A stretch of DNA of 64,000 nucleotides, taken from contig CM048552.1 in the NCBI GenBank assembly GCA_026413225.1, positions 145,775,053 through 145,839,052 of the forward strand, in the 5' to 3' direction. Both the position numbers and the translations under genes were made by a program. Origin of the DNA: Otis tarda. Lineage: Eukaryota; Chordata; Aves; Otidiformes; Otididae. This document shows positions 25,759 to 37,500 of the stretch, one piece after another. Each line of letters starts with the position of its first letter. Positions within the stretch are counted from its first letter, which is position 1. The notes beneath the pieces were generated by a model, which saw only the letters and a program-made list of their open reading frames with translations, was not told where the DNA came from and did not search any database.

Positions 25759-26880
25759 ATGGTACTCCAGTCATCATTAAAAAACTGCCTTCATCTCTCC
25801 TGCATCCTCAGGACTCCAAAAGCTGGCTTCAGAAGCACAACTAGTGGAGGCCTCATTATCCAGTCTGTTTCTAACGATGTTTACCAAAATCTAGCTGTGG
25901 AAGACTGGATCCATGACCACATGAATTTAGAGAACCGACAGGTCCTTTTCCTTTGGAGAAACTCCCCTGCTGTGGTAATAGGGAGACACCAGAATCCCTG
26001 GCAGGAGTGCAATCTCAGGCTAATGAGGCAAAAAAATATAAAACTAGCCAGGAGAAGAAGTGGAGGAGGGACAGTTTACCATGACTTGGGTAATATCAAT
26101 TTGACTTTCTTTACAACCAGAAAAAGATATGAACGAATGGAAAACCTGAAACTCATTGTGAAAGCCCTGAAAGCCTTGCGCCCCCAGTTAGATGTACATG
26201 TCACTGACAGATACGACATCTTGCTAGACAGGCAATACAAGATCTCAGGTACTGCTGCGAAGCTGGGCAGGGCAACTGCTTATCACCACTGTACCTTACT
26301 CTGTAACGCAGATAAGTTTGTTTTATCTTCTGTGCTAAAGAGTCCTTATAAAGGGCTAAAAAGCAATGCCACTCCTAGTGTGCCTGCCTCAGTGAGAAAC
26401 CTCTTTGAAGAGGATCCTAGTTTAACTTGTGAGATGCTCCTGGATGCCATTGCTGAAGAATATGCTACCCAACACCAAACAGATCATCATATCACCTTAA
26501 TAAATCCAGCTGATGAGACTGTGTTTCCTGGAATTAGTAAGAAAACAAAAGAACTACAAACCTGGGAATGGATATACGGAAAGACGCCCAAGTTCAGTGT
26601 TAGCACTTGTTTTAACATGGTCTATAAAGATTCCGTTCTTGATGTTAAAGTCGATATGGATGTAAAGCACGGAAGAATTGAAGTCTGTAACATTGATCTG
26701 CCAGAGCAGTGGCTGCCACCAGCGCTGTGCAGTGAACTGGTGAAGAGCCTTACTGGCAGCAGGTTTTCCCCAGATGAAACCAGTACACTAGCAGCAATGT
26801 TACTAAGAGTATGTCCACACGATGATGAGTTGCACAGCAGGTGGAATCTGCTATGTGAGAATATGGTAACATTAATGTGA
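25759..26880 (+). CDS. LIPT1: Lipoyl amidotransferase LIPT1, mitochondrial (373 aa)
   Basis: LIPT1 acts in the mitochondrial matrix and transfers lipoyl groups onto E2 subunits of the 2-oxoacid dehydrogenases. The protein is 373 aa, the same length as human LIPT1 as I recall it. Visible features are an Arg/Ser-rich N-terminus suited to mitochondrial import (residues 1-30), the lipoate-ligase signature [14 protein letters not shown] (about 99-112), and [11 protein letters not shown] (161-171), whose Lys lies in the lipoyl-adenylate binding region. The whole coding sequence is in one exon, as in mammals, with its acceptor at 25,487. The start has a good context (aaaaacATGG) and follows the uORF stop by four bases. 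Transcription is convergent with MITD1. No breaks or missing motifs were seen. Confidence 0.98.
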   Translation: MVLQSSLKNCLHLSCILRTPKAGFRSTTSGGLIIQSVSNDVYQNLAVEDWIHDHMNLENRQVLFLWRNSPAVVIGRHQNPWQECNLRLMRQKNIKLARRRSGGGTVYHDLGNINLTFFTTRKRYERMENLKLIVKALKALRPQLDVHVTDRYDILLDRQYKISGTAAKLGRATAYHHCTLLCNADKFVLSSVLKSPYKGLKSNATPSVPASVRNLFEEDPSLTCEMLLDAIAEEYATQHQTDHHITLINPADETVFPGISKKTKELQTWEWIYGKTPKFSVSTCFNMVYKDSVLDVKVDMDVKHGRIEVCNIDLPEQWLPPALCSELVKSLTGSRFSPDETSTLAAMLLRVCPHDDELHSRWNLLCENMVTLM

Positions 26881-26937
26881 CTGGAAATTTGAAAACGTAA
26901 GCTAAATTTCTGCTGCTTTTTACGTTAATTTATTGGA

Positions 26938-26943
26938 AATAAA
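26938..26943 (+). terminator. LIPT1 polyadenylation signal
   Basis: AATAAA lies 58 bases after the LIPT1 stop codon. A second possible signal (ATTAAA) follows near 26,983. Confidence 0.75.
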
Positions 26944-26949
26944 ACATTA

Positions 26950-27851
26950 ATTTCTACAAGATGAATTTTTCTCATTTTTTAGTCATTAAAGCTGTTTAAT
27001 CCTGTGCTTTTCCTTAATATTACCTACTGGTAATTAGATTTCACACTGCCTGCACCTGAGGTTCCCAAACTGTAGGATGTAAGCCACTGTAACAGGCTGC
27101 AGCCCTGCGTCACTCCAGGCTGACAGACACCGTCACTGCTTAAACCAGAGAAAATGGCAGTGGCATCCCAGACTGGCTCTGTAGCAGAGAAGGTACAAAT
27201 GGCTGACACAGATGGGATGGGGTAAAGGAAAGCTGCGGCTGTGCTGCTGCCCTGCATCCCCCAGCCTGCATCCCACTCCTTGCAGATGGTAGCTCAAAGG
27301 CCACGTCTCAGCCCCTGAGCTGTGTGGAGAGGGGTGTCCCCCTGGTTTCTGGTTGAAAGTCCTTTCTTGCAGAGTGCTGGTGACTCTCTCCCTCTGCTGT
27401 ACAAACATGGTAGTACGCTAAGTTCGCAGCTGTGTAGTGAATCAGTTCAGCAGTTCCACCCTGGATTAGGGCTTTTGCCTGTGCATGTGCAAAAGTCGGG
27501 GAAAGGATTAGGAAGTTCAGTGCGGGTGTTTATGTGATGAGAGCAGGAGAGGCTAACTACAGAGGACCTATATGCTTCCTTTGTCCCTGCGCTGTCTGGC
27601 ACAAAGCTGGGAGTCGCTGTGGCCATGGGTACTGGTATCTAAGCTAAAAGTGGGAATACTTCTTCTACGTTAGGAAATACACTTGCAAATACAGATCCAG
27701 GAGAAATGGGTTCCTTATGTCAGCACCTAGGAGAAAATTTGCTACTGAAAGGCAATAGTGAACTGAAAATGACAGTTTTCATATTAAATAAAAATAATAG
27801 CTCAGTATAAAGTAACATTATGAAAGGAAGGCTCAAGATACATTTCACTGT
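26950..27851. other. Intergenic, nothing recognised
   Basis: Sequence between the LIPT1 3' end and the retroviral remnant. Reading frames here are short and unlike known proteins. Confidence 0.5.
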
Positions 27852-28249
27852 TGTTGCTGAATAAACAGAATGCAATTTTGATCAGGTCAGAACAGAAGCA
27901 GTTTATTGCTACAGCTGTAGGAGAGAACGCAGTGCAGCAGTGAGACTCCACTGATGTGAATTCTGCCCAAATGAGGCAGTTACACAGTTTATATACCTTT
28001 ATGTTATACAACTCTTTCTTCACCAAACTATCCCTTGAATAGTAGAGTTTTAGTTAAATTTTAAGTGGGAGGTTCATCAAGGAAAAAAGCCATAAATTCA
28101 CCACATGGAGATGTAAGCACATCAAGGTAAATTCCACTCAGGGCACAATATGTAGCTCATCCCAATTTATTAAGAGTCTTTTCCCAGAAGGTTAGCTGGG
28201 GTGGTAGGACTTAAAAAGGAAGCATGGTACCCAGAAATGAGGCAGATAG

Positions 28250-28492
28250 TTACAAAGGGCTTGTTACCAGATGACGTATGGGTGGTCCTGAAATACCAAC
28301 AGCGTTTATTTCTTCTGAGATAAGGGAACTGGCAGGAAAATCAGAGGCACATGAAGTGGACTGAGAAATGCCAGTATCAATTAGGCAAGAAACAATCTTG
28401 CTGTTAATAGGGCAAGATAAATAAGGACCAGTCTGGCCTAAAGAAACTAAAGGAGCAATGGTGTTTATGTTCTTGGGGCTGTCCTTGATCAC
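28250..28492 (-). pseudogene. Retroviral aspartic protease-like fragment
   Basis: An 80-codon minus-strand frame contains a hydrophobic-D-T-G active-site motif (LIDTG) preceded by a beta-strand-like stretch and followed by a flap-like VGISG, in the arrangement seen in retroviral proteases. It is a short piece of the internal region of the surrounding provirus. The adjoining frames are broken and no reverse transcriptase follows, so this is a dead remnant. Confidence 0.6.
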
Positions 28493-28728
28493 ATTTCTGA
28501 GGCTGTGGCATGAAGGAAAAGTTGGGTGGAAAGTTAGGATGACCGAATCCTGCTGGACTTAAAAGACTTACGATTAGGTTTGTAGGGACATTCTGACTGT
28601 CCATCCAGACAACCCTCAACTGCAGCTCCAGCAGGAATTTCAAAAGGTCCCTTACCTTTCTGAGTGGCATCAAGGGGGGTTCGAGAGGGATCAGTCTGTG
28701 GTCCTCTCAGGTGAAGCAGGATGGGTGA

Positions 28729-28746
28729 ATCCAAGTCACAGCACCA
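28729..28746 (-). other. Primer-binding site resembling tRNA-His type
   Basis: On the minus strand, five bases after the LTR end, lies TGGTGCTGTGACTTGGAT. This differs at two positions (both C to T) from the tRNA-His primer-binding site of HERV-H-type elements as I recall it. It fixes the provirus orientation and marks the 5' LTR as the right-hand one. Confidence 0.7.
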
Positions 28747-29059
28747 AATTCTGTCGCTGAATAACTGAAAGGCAATTTTGATCAGGTCAAAACAGCAGCA
28801 GTTGATTGCTATAGGAGAGAACGCAGAGCAGCAGAGACAAGCCTCTGCTGACAGCATCTCTGCTGAAGTGAGGCAGTTACAGAGTTAATATACAAACTGT
28901 CAAATAAGCTGGATGTGGCAAGTAACAGCAGAGACCGAGATTCTTTGGATAAGGAGGATCTAGACAGTCAGATTAGGAACCCCTAGGCAGTATATCCTTA
29001 TATGAATACTTCACTCCTTTGCTAATTAAATTGTGCAGACGAGACCATTGGTTGCAAAT

Positions 29060-31262
29060 ATTTCTGAACAAGTGAGGTGTTACTATGTTACTTGCACACT
29101 GTTGTCTTTAAAAGATGCCTGGTTGACCAGCACTCAGTAGCAGGAAGTCAGATGGCAGAAGCGACCTACCTTCAGCTAAGGGGAGCAGTCAACAGGGCTG
29201 ACTCCAGCCCTCGGCTGGGACTGGCAGTCACACTAGGACTGAACGGCTCTCGGTTGACTCCAGCCCAGAAGGTGACTTAAGCTCGTCTCCACAGATGATG
29301 CCACAAGGGACAGTCCTGGCTGCACAATCCAGGTGATGATCTGACTATGTAAGTGAGTGGCAGCACAGAACATGGCCTGAAGTCAGAAAGATGATTGTAG
29401 AACTGTATTCTTAAATGGTCCGATAATTTTTTTTCTCCATTCATTGATGCCCATTCCTCTCTACAAAGCTTTCCATTTGGGAAGCTTACTGTATTTACAG
29501 TGAACCTTCTCTCAAACATGGCTGATCTATAAGGCATTACCCAGCTTCCTCAAATTACGCCATGTAGTGCAGAGAAGAATTCAAACAGATGACTAAAACT
29601 ACAAATAATAAAAAATAACTTTTATTTCCATTTTAAAAAGGCATACAATATACACAACTGAACAAAACTGATGACAGTGACCAGAAAGCTATTATCACAG
29701 CAGCAAGCCAGCGCAGCTTCTATGGAATGTTTTGGGGGGACCGACTGGTAGTACAGAGCGTCTGTGGCACGTACATTATTCTTTTTTCTGATGTACCACT
29801 GAAAGGCTGAGACATTATTATGCAAAAGGATAAAGAAGGCAAACTGTGACTCAGAGAACGAGGCAAAGACCAGCTCTGTTTCTTCTTTATAGCTATGGAA
29901 TAGATTTGTTGTGTTAGAGACAAGACTAAAAGAATAGCAGCATTAGATGACAGAAGGTGAAAGAAAAATAGAGCAAATAATAAAAAAGGATAATGGAATA
30001 CACCAGCCATCAGGAAAAAGAAACATAGGAGAGAGAAAAAGTTCTAGCAATGAACACGCTACTAGAATATGGAGGTATGTTGTATCACAAGATGCAGACA
30101 ACGTAAGGCACCTGTCAGTCCTGAGGCTGCAAAGATTTTGATGGGACCTGCAAAAGAGGCCACTGCCTGTTCTTCATGTCAGAATGTACAACTTTGACGG
30201 ATTCTTGCTGACAATGATCAAGAACTCTTCTATTAGGAGAAAAAGAAGTAGCAGCTCAAGTGATACCTTCTGCTTTCCAGAGGATGAAGGGAAGAGAAGA
30301 AAAGATTTTGTCTTTTTTTCAATTAGCATATTCCTTAGAATCATTATTAACAAGAAAGTTTCAGGGTATCCAACTTCTGGAAGAATTTAAAAATGAATTA
30401 TTATCTTTTTAGGGGACTATCTTAGCAGCAGGGAAACAGCTTACTGCAGCTCAAACTGGCATGACTAGTTGGAAGGTCATTAAAATTGGCAGTCAGGGAA
30501 AAAGACTGGGAGAGGATCATACAACCTTTTCACACCTAATGCAAAGGACGGAAATCAGGTACATGACCATACATCACAGAATAAGAAAACATATAGGGGT
30601 GCCAGTGAAAAGAATACAGCTGTTTGCATCATTTCCATCCCAAAATCCATAATGCAGAGACACATAAGACGACTGTAAAATGTTTGTATACTGAACACTA
30701 CAATGTTTGTATGCAAGGAGCTTGAAAAATGGAATGTTACATTTGGGATTACTAGTGAATTACTAGTCTGTGAAATCAGCTGTTATGGGATTGACCAAAA
30801 CACAGCAGAACAGTAGTCATGACTAGAATAAAGGAATTAAAGGAAATAAATAAGGTGGCTTATAAAATATCTGGCAGCCCAACTTCAAATGTTTGAGAGA
30901 TGGTCAATTAAAGATAGAAAACCCAAAATTTGCTCAAGACAGAATTAATAGTAAAAAGAGAAATGACAGTCAAGAGGCCTTTGAGAGACAGTATTGAGGC
31001 TCTGTTATGAAATCAAGATGAAATTTGGTCATGGAGTGTATTAATTAAGATTATGGGAGAAGTACAGTGGAGGAATTGAACAGTTGTGTTTTCTCAGACT
31101 GAAAAGTCTCAAACATTCTTAAATCTAGAGATTATAAAAGCTGTGCTGGACTAAGTACTTAGAAGAGTTGCTTCTGAGGGTGGACAGCTGGACTCAAGCA
31201 GCATCTTCCAGTCTCGCATTTTTATGCTTATAAAAACACTCATTAAAAGCAGTCATATCTGA
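29060..31262. other. MITD1 downstream region, nothing else recognised
   Basis: Probably contains the MITD1 3' untranslated region at its right end. No minus-strand AATAAA was found close to the MITD1 stop; the nearest clear one is at 29,631-29,636, so the 3' end of the mRNA is uncertain. Confidence 0.4.
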
Positions 31263-34020
31263 TCACATTTTCTTTGTATGTTTAGTATGAAAGACATCCA
31301 CTGTTGTTTCATGACAAGGTCGCAAGTCAAAGTCACAGTATCCAATGCTGAAACGACCCTGCAGAAATTAACAGAATTGACATGGTGAACACAGAATGAG
31401 CTCTTCTACAGTACAGGTTAATTAAAAAGGTCAAAGCATTCTTACCTGTGGTTTCTTAAAATAATCAAGACCCCTTCCAATCTTAATCATCCATCCATTG
31501 TTGAATCTGTTTTAAAAATTCACAAATTTGAATACTATGAGCATGTTGAATAAAAAAATAGTTATATCCACATGACGCACAAGTTCCTTGTTTCAATCGG
31601 AGTTATTTCCTAGTGTTGCCAATACCTGTATGCACCGTGGAAGACACTGTTCTGTATGAAGAGCTATCTACTGCTATGTTCACAGTCAGAACACATGAAA
31701 CTATGGAGGGCTGATTTTATCCAATGAGGGCCACTGCCTTCCACTTTGCTAACCACAGCTGTAATCAGAAGTTGTCTCAAAAGTTAAGGTTAAGTAGTTT
31801 GACTTCAAATAACTGCCTCTCCTGGTTCTGGCTAGGATAGAGTTAATATTCACCTGAGCTGGGAGGAGAACTGGAGCTGGTGGCCCCTATGGTTGGGGCA
31901 CCCAGCTGGGATAGTTAACTAATTAGCCAACAGCTGGGGTTAATTTACCCAAATTAGCCAAAGGGCTATTCCATCCCGTCTGACAATCATGCTCAGTATA
32001 AAAGTGAGGATGGGGCTGAGGAGAGTCTTCTGCTACATGGGAAGAAATTGGGTGTGGAGATTTGTTGTAAGCCATTATACTGTATTTGTTTTCCATCACT
32101 GTTTTGTTTTCTTCTGTTATTGCTGTTAAACTTTTTTGTTTGTTTGTTTCATCTCAACCCATGTGTTTTTGCTGTTCTTTGTTTTACCAATTCTCCCTTC
32201 TGTCCCACTGGAGGGTGGCGGGGAGCGAGAGAGAGACTGCGTAGTCTGGTCCCGATTGGGGCTGAACTATGACACTGCCATTCACTGTTTGGTTTTTTTT
32301 ATGTTTTTTTTATATCACTCACCTAATTTCTCGATCATGTATTGAAGATGAAAATGCAATATTCAGTGTTACTCCATAGTTCTTCAATGATTGTTGTATT
32401 TCTTCTAAGCCACTTATCTGCTGACTCCTCCCACTACTCTGTTAAAAGTAAAAATAATGTGGTGTTGGTTTGGGGGTTTTTCTTAACCATATATTCTACT
32501 TCTGGCCACCTCTTCCTAAACTCACTAACAAAATGTTTTAGTAATAACTTAAACCAAAAGAAAGCAACTTGAATGAAGGCAGATTCACAGTTTGAAAGAT
32601 GGGATAAAAAGCAGACAAATTACAGGTATACTTGCTAAGGAGTGTGGAGGAGGAGCTTGCTTTCAGCCTTTTGAAACTAGATATGAATTACTATTTGAGC
32701 CAAAATAAATGCAGTGATAGTTTGAGAGGTTTTAGATCATCAAAGCCTCTAAAATGACAACTATATGTATCTGTCGGAAGAGAAAAAAAATATATATCTC
32801 AACAAATGCTTTGGTTTTGATGACATTTTCCAAACAAAAATTTCACAAAAATATCCTTTCCATTTAAGATCCTACTTGCCAGGAATTTTTTAAGAGTTAT
32901 CAGGAAACTCTGAACTTATAAAATTACTTATGTTCAACTATCACTTTTTTTCTCTTAATCTGTGTTTTCTACCAAAGGCATCAGAGCCTCTGTCTAACAA
33001 ATAGTGGTAAGTAAGAACAAATCTGTATTTAAAAATAACTATTATATATTTATATATATGTTTGGATATGATATCACCTTAGTACGGGGAAACAGAAACC
33101 AAAACCTAGACACTTACTTCATCATAAGAAGTGAGGAGGTGGATTGTTTTCACTTTGCATGGCCCCTTAACTAGCATCTCGCAGAATCGTAGGAAGTTAT
33201 ACAACTGTAAAAGTTTTATTTAATTTAGTAACTTGGAATTTTTTTTAGTAGTTACATCTGTAGCAGTTACACTGAATATCTACTTGCCTGATGAACGTGC
33301 CTAACGTATGGGTCCTCCACCCAAACTTCAGAAACAATCTCAGTAAGGTACTCTTGGAAAAGCTTTTCGTAGCTGAAACCAGTTGCATTTTCCTCGATCC
33401 TGATTTGCTTATGGTATTTGCCATCTGAAAAGAAAAGATCATGGCACAAATCCAGCGTTAACTACCTTGCCTATGAAATGTTCACATAACAACAGGTATT
33501 TAAACACGAACGGGCACATCACAACTTTGTACCTTGTTTCTCTTTTTCAATGTGTTTTTTAATGTCCTCAGCTCTGGTCATGTACTCGGATATTTTCTGC
33601 CGGTAACGGTGCTTTTTGGCCTCATCTTTCGTGGCTGTGGAGCAGAAGCACACAGGCCCGTTCTCCTCAAGGCGGGGAGCTGGGCCCTGCCTGCCCCCTG
33701 CCAGCTTTCCCCTCCCTCCCCCTGAGGCGACGGGGGACCGGGGCTGGCCCCGGGCAGCAAGCACGGCTCGTGCCTCCTCCAAACCGCCCCCGATAGAGCC
33801 GAGGCGGGTGTCCAACCGCCCCAACGGTTGTGGTAAACGGCTGCCAAACCGCTCCTCGCCCGGTACCTTTGACCACCTGCAGCAGGAGGTCGATACCCTC
33901 CTGGTAGCACACCAGCGACTCTTGAAACCGAGACGCCAGGTCCAATTCCACCGCCCGCTTCACCGTCTCCGCCCCGGCCCGCTCCAGCGCGGCGGTGCCA
34001 TCGCCCCCCGCCCGCGACAT
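31263..34020 (-). CDS. MITD1: MITD1, MIT domain-containing protein 1 (250 aa, seven coding exons)
   Basis: MITD1 binds ESCRT-III tails through its MIT domain and stabilises the midbody during abscission; its C-terminal half is a phospholipase D-like membrane-binding fold. Coding exons on the minus strand: 33867-34020, 33533-33634, 33288-33424, 33118-33204, 32323-32438, 31446-31506, 31263-31358. They sum to 753 nt, 250 codons plus stop; human MITD1 is 249 aa. The MIT domain (about residues 15-85) contains [20 protein letters not shown] and [15 protein letters not shown]. The C-terminal domain includes [23 protein letters not shown] and [16 protein letters not shown]. Frames agree at every junction. 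Intron 3 uses a GC donor (CAG|GCAAGT). A solo LTR sits in the intron between the fifth and sixth coding exons. The gene shares a CpG island with MRPL30. Confidence 0.96.
31818..32274 (+). mobile_element. Solo ERVL-type LTR in a MITD1 intron
   Basis: A 457-bp block starts tctcctggttctggctagga and ends gggctgaactatgaca, close to the avian ERVL LTR termini, with the first TG mutated to TC. It is flanked by a 5-bp direct repeat, CTGCC, at 31,813-31,817 and 32,275-32,279, the duplication size expected for ERVL integration. A TATA-like agtataaaag and a T-rich 3' half are visible. It lies antisense to MITD1. Confidence 0.88.
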
Positions 34021-34560
34021 GGGCGCCGCGGCGGGGACGGCGACCGGCACGGGGCGCCCACGCCTCCGGGACGGTTGGTGGAGGCAGTGCGCATGCGCCG
34101 CCTCCCTCGCGGTCCGGGGAATAGAAACTGCGGGAGGGGGCGGGGGGAGGAGGGAAGGGGCGTTGTGCCTCACCCCTGTCCTTCCGCCAGCGCGGAACTG
34201 AGGTGCCGTGGTGCTGGTGCCCAGCCGGAAGCCTGCGCACCGAGATGGCGACCGCAATAGGCCGGGGCGTCGTGGGCCACGCAGCAGCTTGGAAGGTGGT
34301 GGCTCCGGCTGGGGTTTGGTTTGGGCGAGATGCGGTGCTGGCAGTGTTCGCTCCCCCTGCGGCGGCGGAGGGGTCTCCCCCATGAGGGGCAGCGGGGAAC
34401 GTGCCCCGCAGCCGCCGCTGAGAGGAGGAAGGAGAGAGGGGGGTGCGGTTACGGGTGGTGCGAGGGGCCAAGCTTCGCTTTGTTGCGGGCTTCGCCCCCT
34501 CGGGGGCGTTGGGAAGGCCCGAGGGGCCTGTGAGCGCCTGGTGTCTGCACGGTTCGCTCT
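33640..34560. promoter_or_regulatory. CpG island, bidirectional promoter of MITD1 and MRPL30
   Basis: CpG-dense sequence covers both first coding exons. The MITD1 ATG (34,018-34,020, minus) and MRPL30 ATG (34,245, plus) are 224 bp apart, so both 5' leaders and the core promoter fit in a very small space. No TATA box is evident. The long overlapping reading frames across this island are artefacts of GC content. Confidence 0.9.
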
Positions 34561-37500
34561 TCAGCCACCGAGAGATGCAGTAAACGCGAGATGTGTGCTC
34601 GCCTGCTCGGAGTTTGAGTGGCTGTGGCCTCTGTTGGCAAGTATGCAGAGCTGTAAGGAAAGCCCTAACAAGTTATGTCCTGCCGTCTTTGCAGATGCTG
34701 GGGAAGAGGATGGAGGGGATGGCATCCGCAGCGTGGGTTCGTTGTCTCTTTACCAAGTCAAGAATTCCAGACTCGGTATGTGCCTCGGTAGTTGAGATAC
34801 TGAAGAATAAGTATTAGCCTGCTTAATTCTATGCCTTCTATGGTGTGACAGATTTCTGGAGGCTGGGATGAGCAGGTTCTTGGTGCACTGGGTGAAGATC
34901 TGGCTGAAGGGCAGAGCCTAAAGGGCTGTAGTGAATGGGGCTACTCCTGACTGGCAGCTGGTCACCAGCGATGTTCCTCGGGGCTCAGTCCCACGCCCAG
35001 TTCTGTTCAGTATCTGTCAATGATCTGGATGCAAGAGTTGAACACACCATCAGCAAGTTTGCTGATGATACCAAACTGAGAGGTGGTCAGCTCTCAGGAT
35101 TTAGATTGGTCAGGTCAGGATTTAGATTGGAGGATTGGGCAATCATCAGAGGCATAAAATTTAACAAGAAGAAATGCCAGATTCTGCACCTAGGATGGAA
35201 TAATGCTGGGCACAAGTATAAACTGGGAGAGCAGCCCTTACTCAATAAGAGTCAGCAGTCTTCCCTGGCAGCCAAGAGGGCAAACTGCATCCTGGGCTGC
35301 ATCAAACACAGCATAACCAGCCAGTCAAAAGAGGATTATCCCACTGTATTCAGCGTTTGGCAGTACTGTGTGCAGCTCTGGGCCCCATGAGTTAAAAAGG
35401 ATGTTAAAGGTACTCAGATGTGTCCAGAGGAGGGCAACAAAGCTGCTGGAAGGCATGTTCTGTAAGGAGCAGTTAAGGACTCTGTGTTTGTCTAGTTTGG
35501 AGAAAAGGAGGCTGAGGGGTGACCTGATTGCTCTCTACAGCTTCCTGAGGAGGGCAAGTGGAGAGGGAGATGCTGATCTCTTCTCCCTGGGATCCAGTGA
35601 CAGGATGTGTGGGAATGGCTCAAAGCTGTGGCAGGGGATGTTTAGATTTGGCATTAGGAAGCATTTCTTTACCAAAAGGGTGGTCAAACACTGGAACAAG
35701 CTTCCTAGAGAGGTGGACGATGCCTCAAGCCTGTCAGTGTTTAAAAGGCATTTGGACAATGCCCTTAACAACATGCTTTACCTTCTGGACAGCTCTGAAT
35801 TGGTCAGGCAGTTGGACTGGGTGATCATCGTAGGTCCATTCCAACTGAAATATTCTATTCAACGAATAACTAAAACCAAAGAGATGGGATGTTTGACTTA
35901 CATTGTTCATTTTTACATTTACATTTTTAACTCATCTTTTTGCAAGATACTATCTAGTGTCAGTTGACTCTTTTCCTTAAAATCATTCTTAAAGCCTGTG
36001 GAAATCATACCATTCAGAGGCTAAGCAGAAACTCTTCAATGAGACGCATGTGAAGTGCTGTGCTAGTATAGTGTTATCCATGTATTTCTATGCATTTGTA
36101 CAGCCAACCTCAAGAGTGCAAGCCATTCTAAAAATATGTTTGATTTTATGTTATAAAAGCTAAATCTGAGGTCACTTGTTGGCGCTTTGAGCTCCTGAAA
36201 AGAAAGGTAGTTAAACATGTAAGAATTTTTACCAAGGTTGGTATGTTTTAGAGAGTTACTTGGTTAACTATAATAATAATAATAATTATTATTGTTATAA
36301 TTATAATTATAAAAAAACTCTTTGTTCTTTTGAACTTCTTATTCTAGGTATTTCAGCCACAGCCTGGAGATCATGAAAAGTATGGAGGTGATCCTGAGCA
36401 GCCCCACAAAATCCACGTTGTTACTAGAATAAAAAGTGTAATTGGTCGCCCATATTGGGAAAAGAAGATAGTACATGATCTTGGACTGGATAAAGTATGT
36501 TGTTATTCTTTATATTTATTGTGTACATCGGAAATGTAGAAACATAGGGCAGAATTAAGGTGGTGGTATTTTAAGGATCTCAATTTTGCAGTCACAAAAC
36601 TTGGGTTGCTTTACAGCTACTATAAATGTAACTGAGAAGTTGATGATGTGTTTAAGAGCTGAGAGGAATGTTAATGTCAAATGCTCATTTAGTGAGAATT
36701 CAGAATATCACTGTATGGTGTTGCTATGCATGCCTGAGTAGAACCTTACCTTGAGAATTCTGATAAATAATAAAAATAGATGTGTAAATTCATTGAATTC
36801 AGTTTTCTCTGTGGGTCGTGTTGTTCAGATATTGCAGGTAGGCAAATAAGACTCATTTATTCATGAAAAGGCTTCAAAATCCAAAAGGGATGATAAATTT
36901 TCAAACAGACTCTTAAGAGTTTGTGTCAAAGATCTGTTTATCCAAGTTTTTTAGACCAACTGCACATTGTGCAAAAATGTGTCTAGTCAGTGTTACATTA
37001 CAGAGAAACAATGTTTGCTTGCTTCGTTTAAGATGTAACTGAAACAAGCAGTCTTACCCCTAAACTACTGTGTTTACATTTATAGTAATTTTAAGAGTTG
37101 GAAGAAATTAGAATATGTTGATAATGTAATAGGAATAAAGCTGTATTTATGTTGTTTGAACCAAGAATTTGAGTTTTAATTTTCTTATTTTTAGGTGTGT
37201 TCTAGATGCATAACTTATTTCTTTAAATCTTATATTTGCAAATATGATTTATATTTTTACTAATAGTGTGAAAAGTTCAGTGAACAGAGATTTGGGGTTT
37301 GGCAATCTGTTTGTAAAACCTTTCCTGTCCTTTATATAGGCGCATCAGCCAAGACTGCACAAAAATATCCCTTCTGTGAATTCCAAACTGAAAGTTATTA
37401 AACATCTGATAAGGTTTGTTAACTATTTGTTTAATTTGGAGCACCTAATGTCTTCTAGTTATAGGGCTTCACTAAGCAAACTCTTTTGCCTGTAGAATAC

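Larger units (their letters stand above)
27852..29060 (-). mobile_element. Decayed class I-like endogenous retrovirus, internally deleted
   Basis: Two related blocks begin at 27,852 and 28,752 with tgt(t/c)gctgaataa and stay similar for about 150 bp. Read on the minus strand they are LTR R-U5 ends. Each has a TATA-like box upstream; an AATAAA at 27,902-27,907 is kept in the left copy but mutated in the right one (28,802-28,807). Next to the right-hand (5') LTR is a primer-binding site, and between the LTRs only about 500 bp of internal sequence remains, including a protease-like fragment. Beyond the shared 150 bp the two LTRs do not resemble each other. The outer limits, and so the right boundary given here, are approximate. 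Confidence 0.7.

Noticed and set aside
33578-34471. 297-codon minus-strand and 214-codon plus-strand frames over the MITD1/MRPL30 island
   Set aside because: They overlap real first exons in other frames and owe their length to GC-rich sequence. Homology supports only the spliced MITD1 and MRPL30 models.
35368-35967. 199-codon plus-strand frame in MRPL30 intron 2
   Set aside because: It is the C-terminal part of a CR1 reverse transcriptase, not a host gene.
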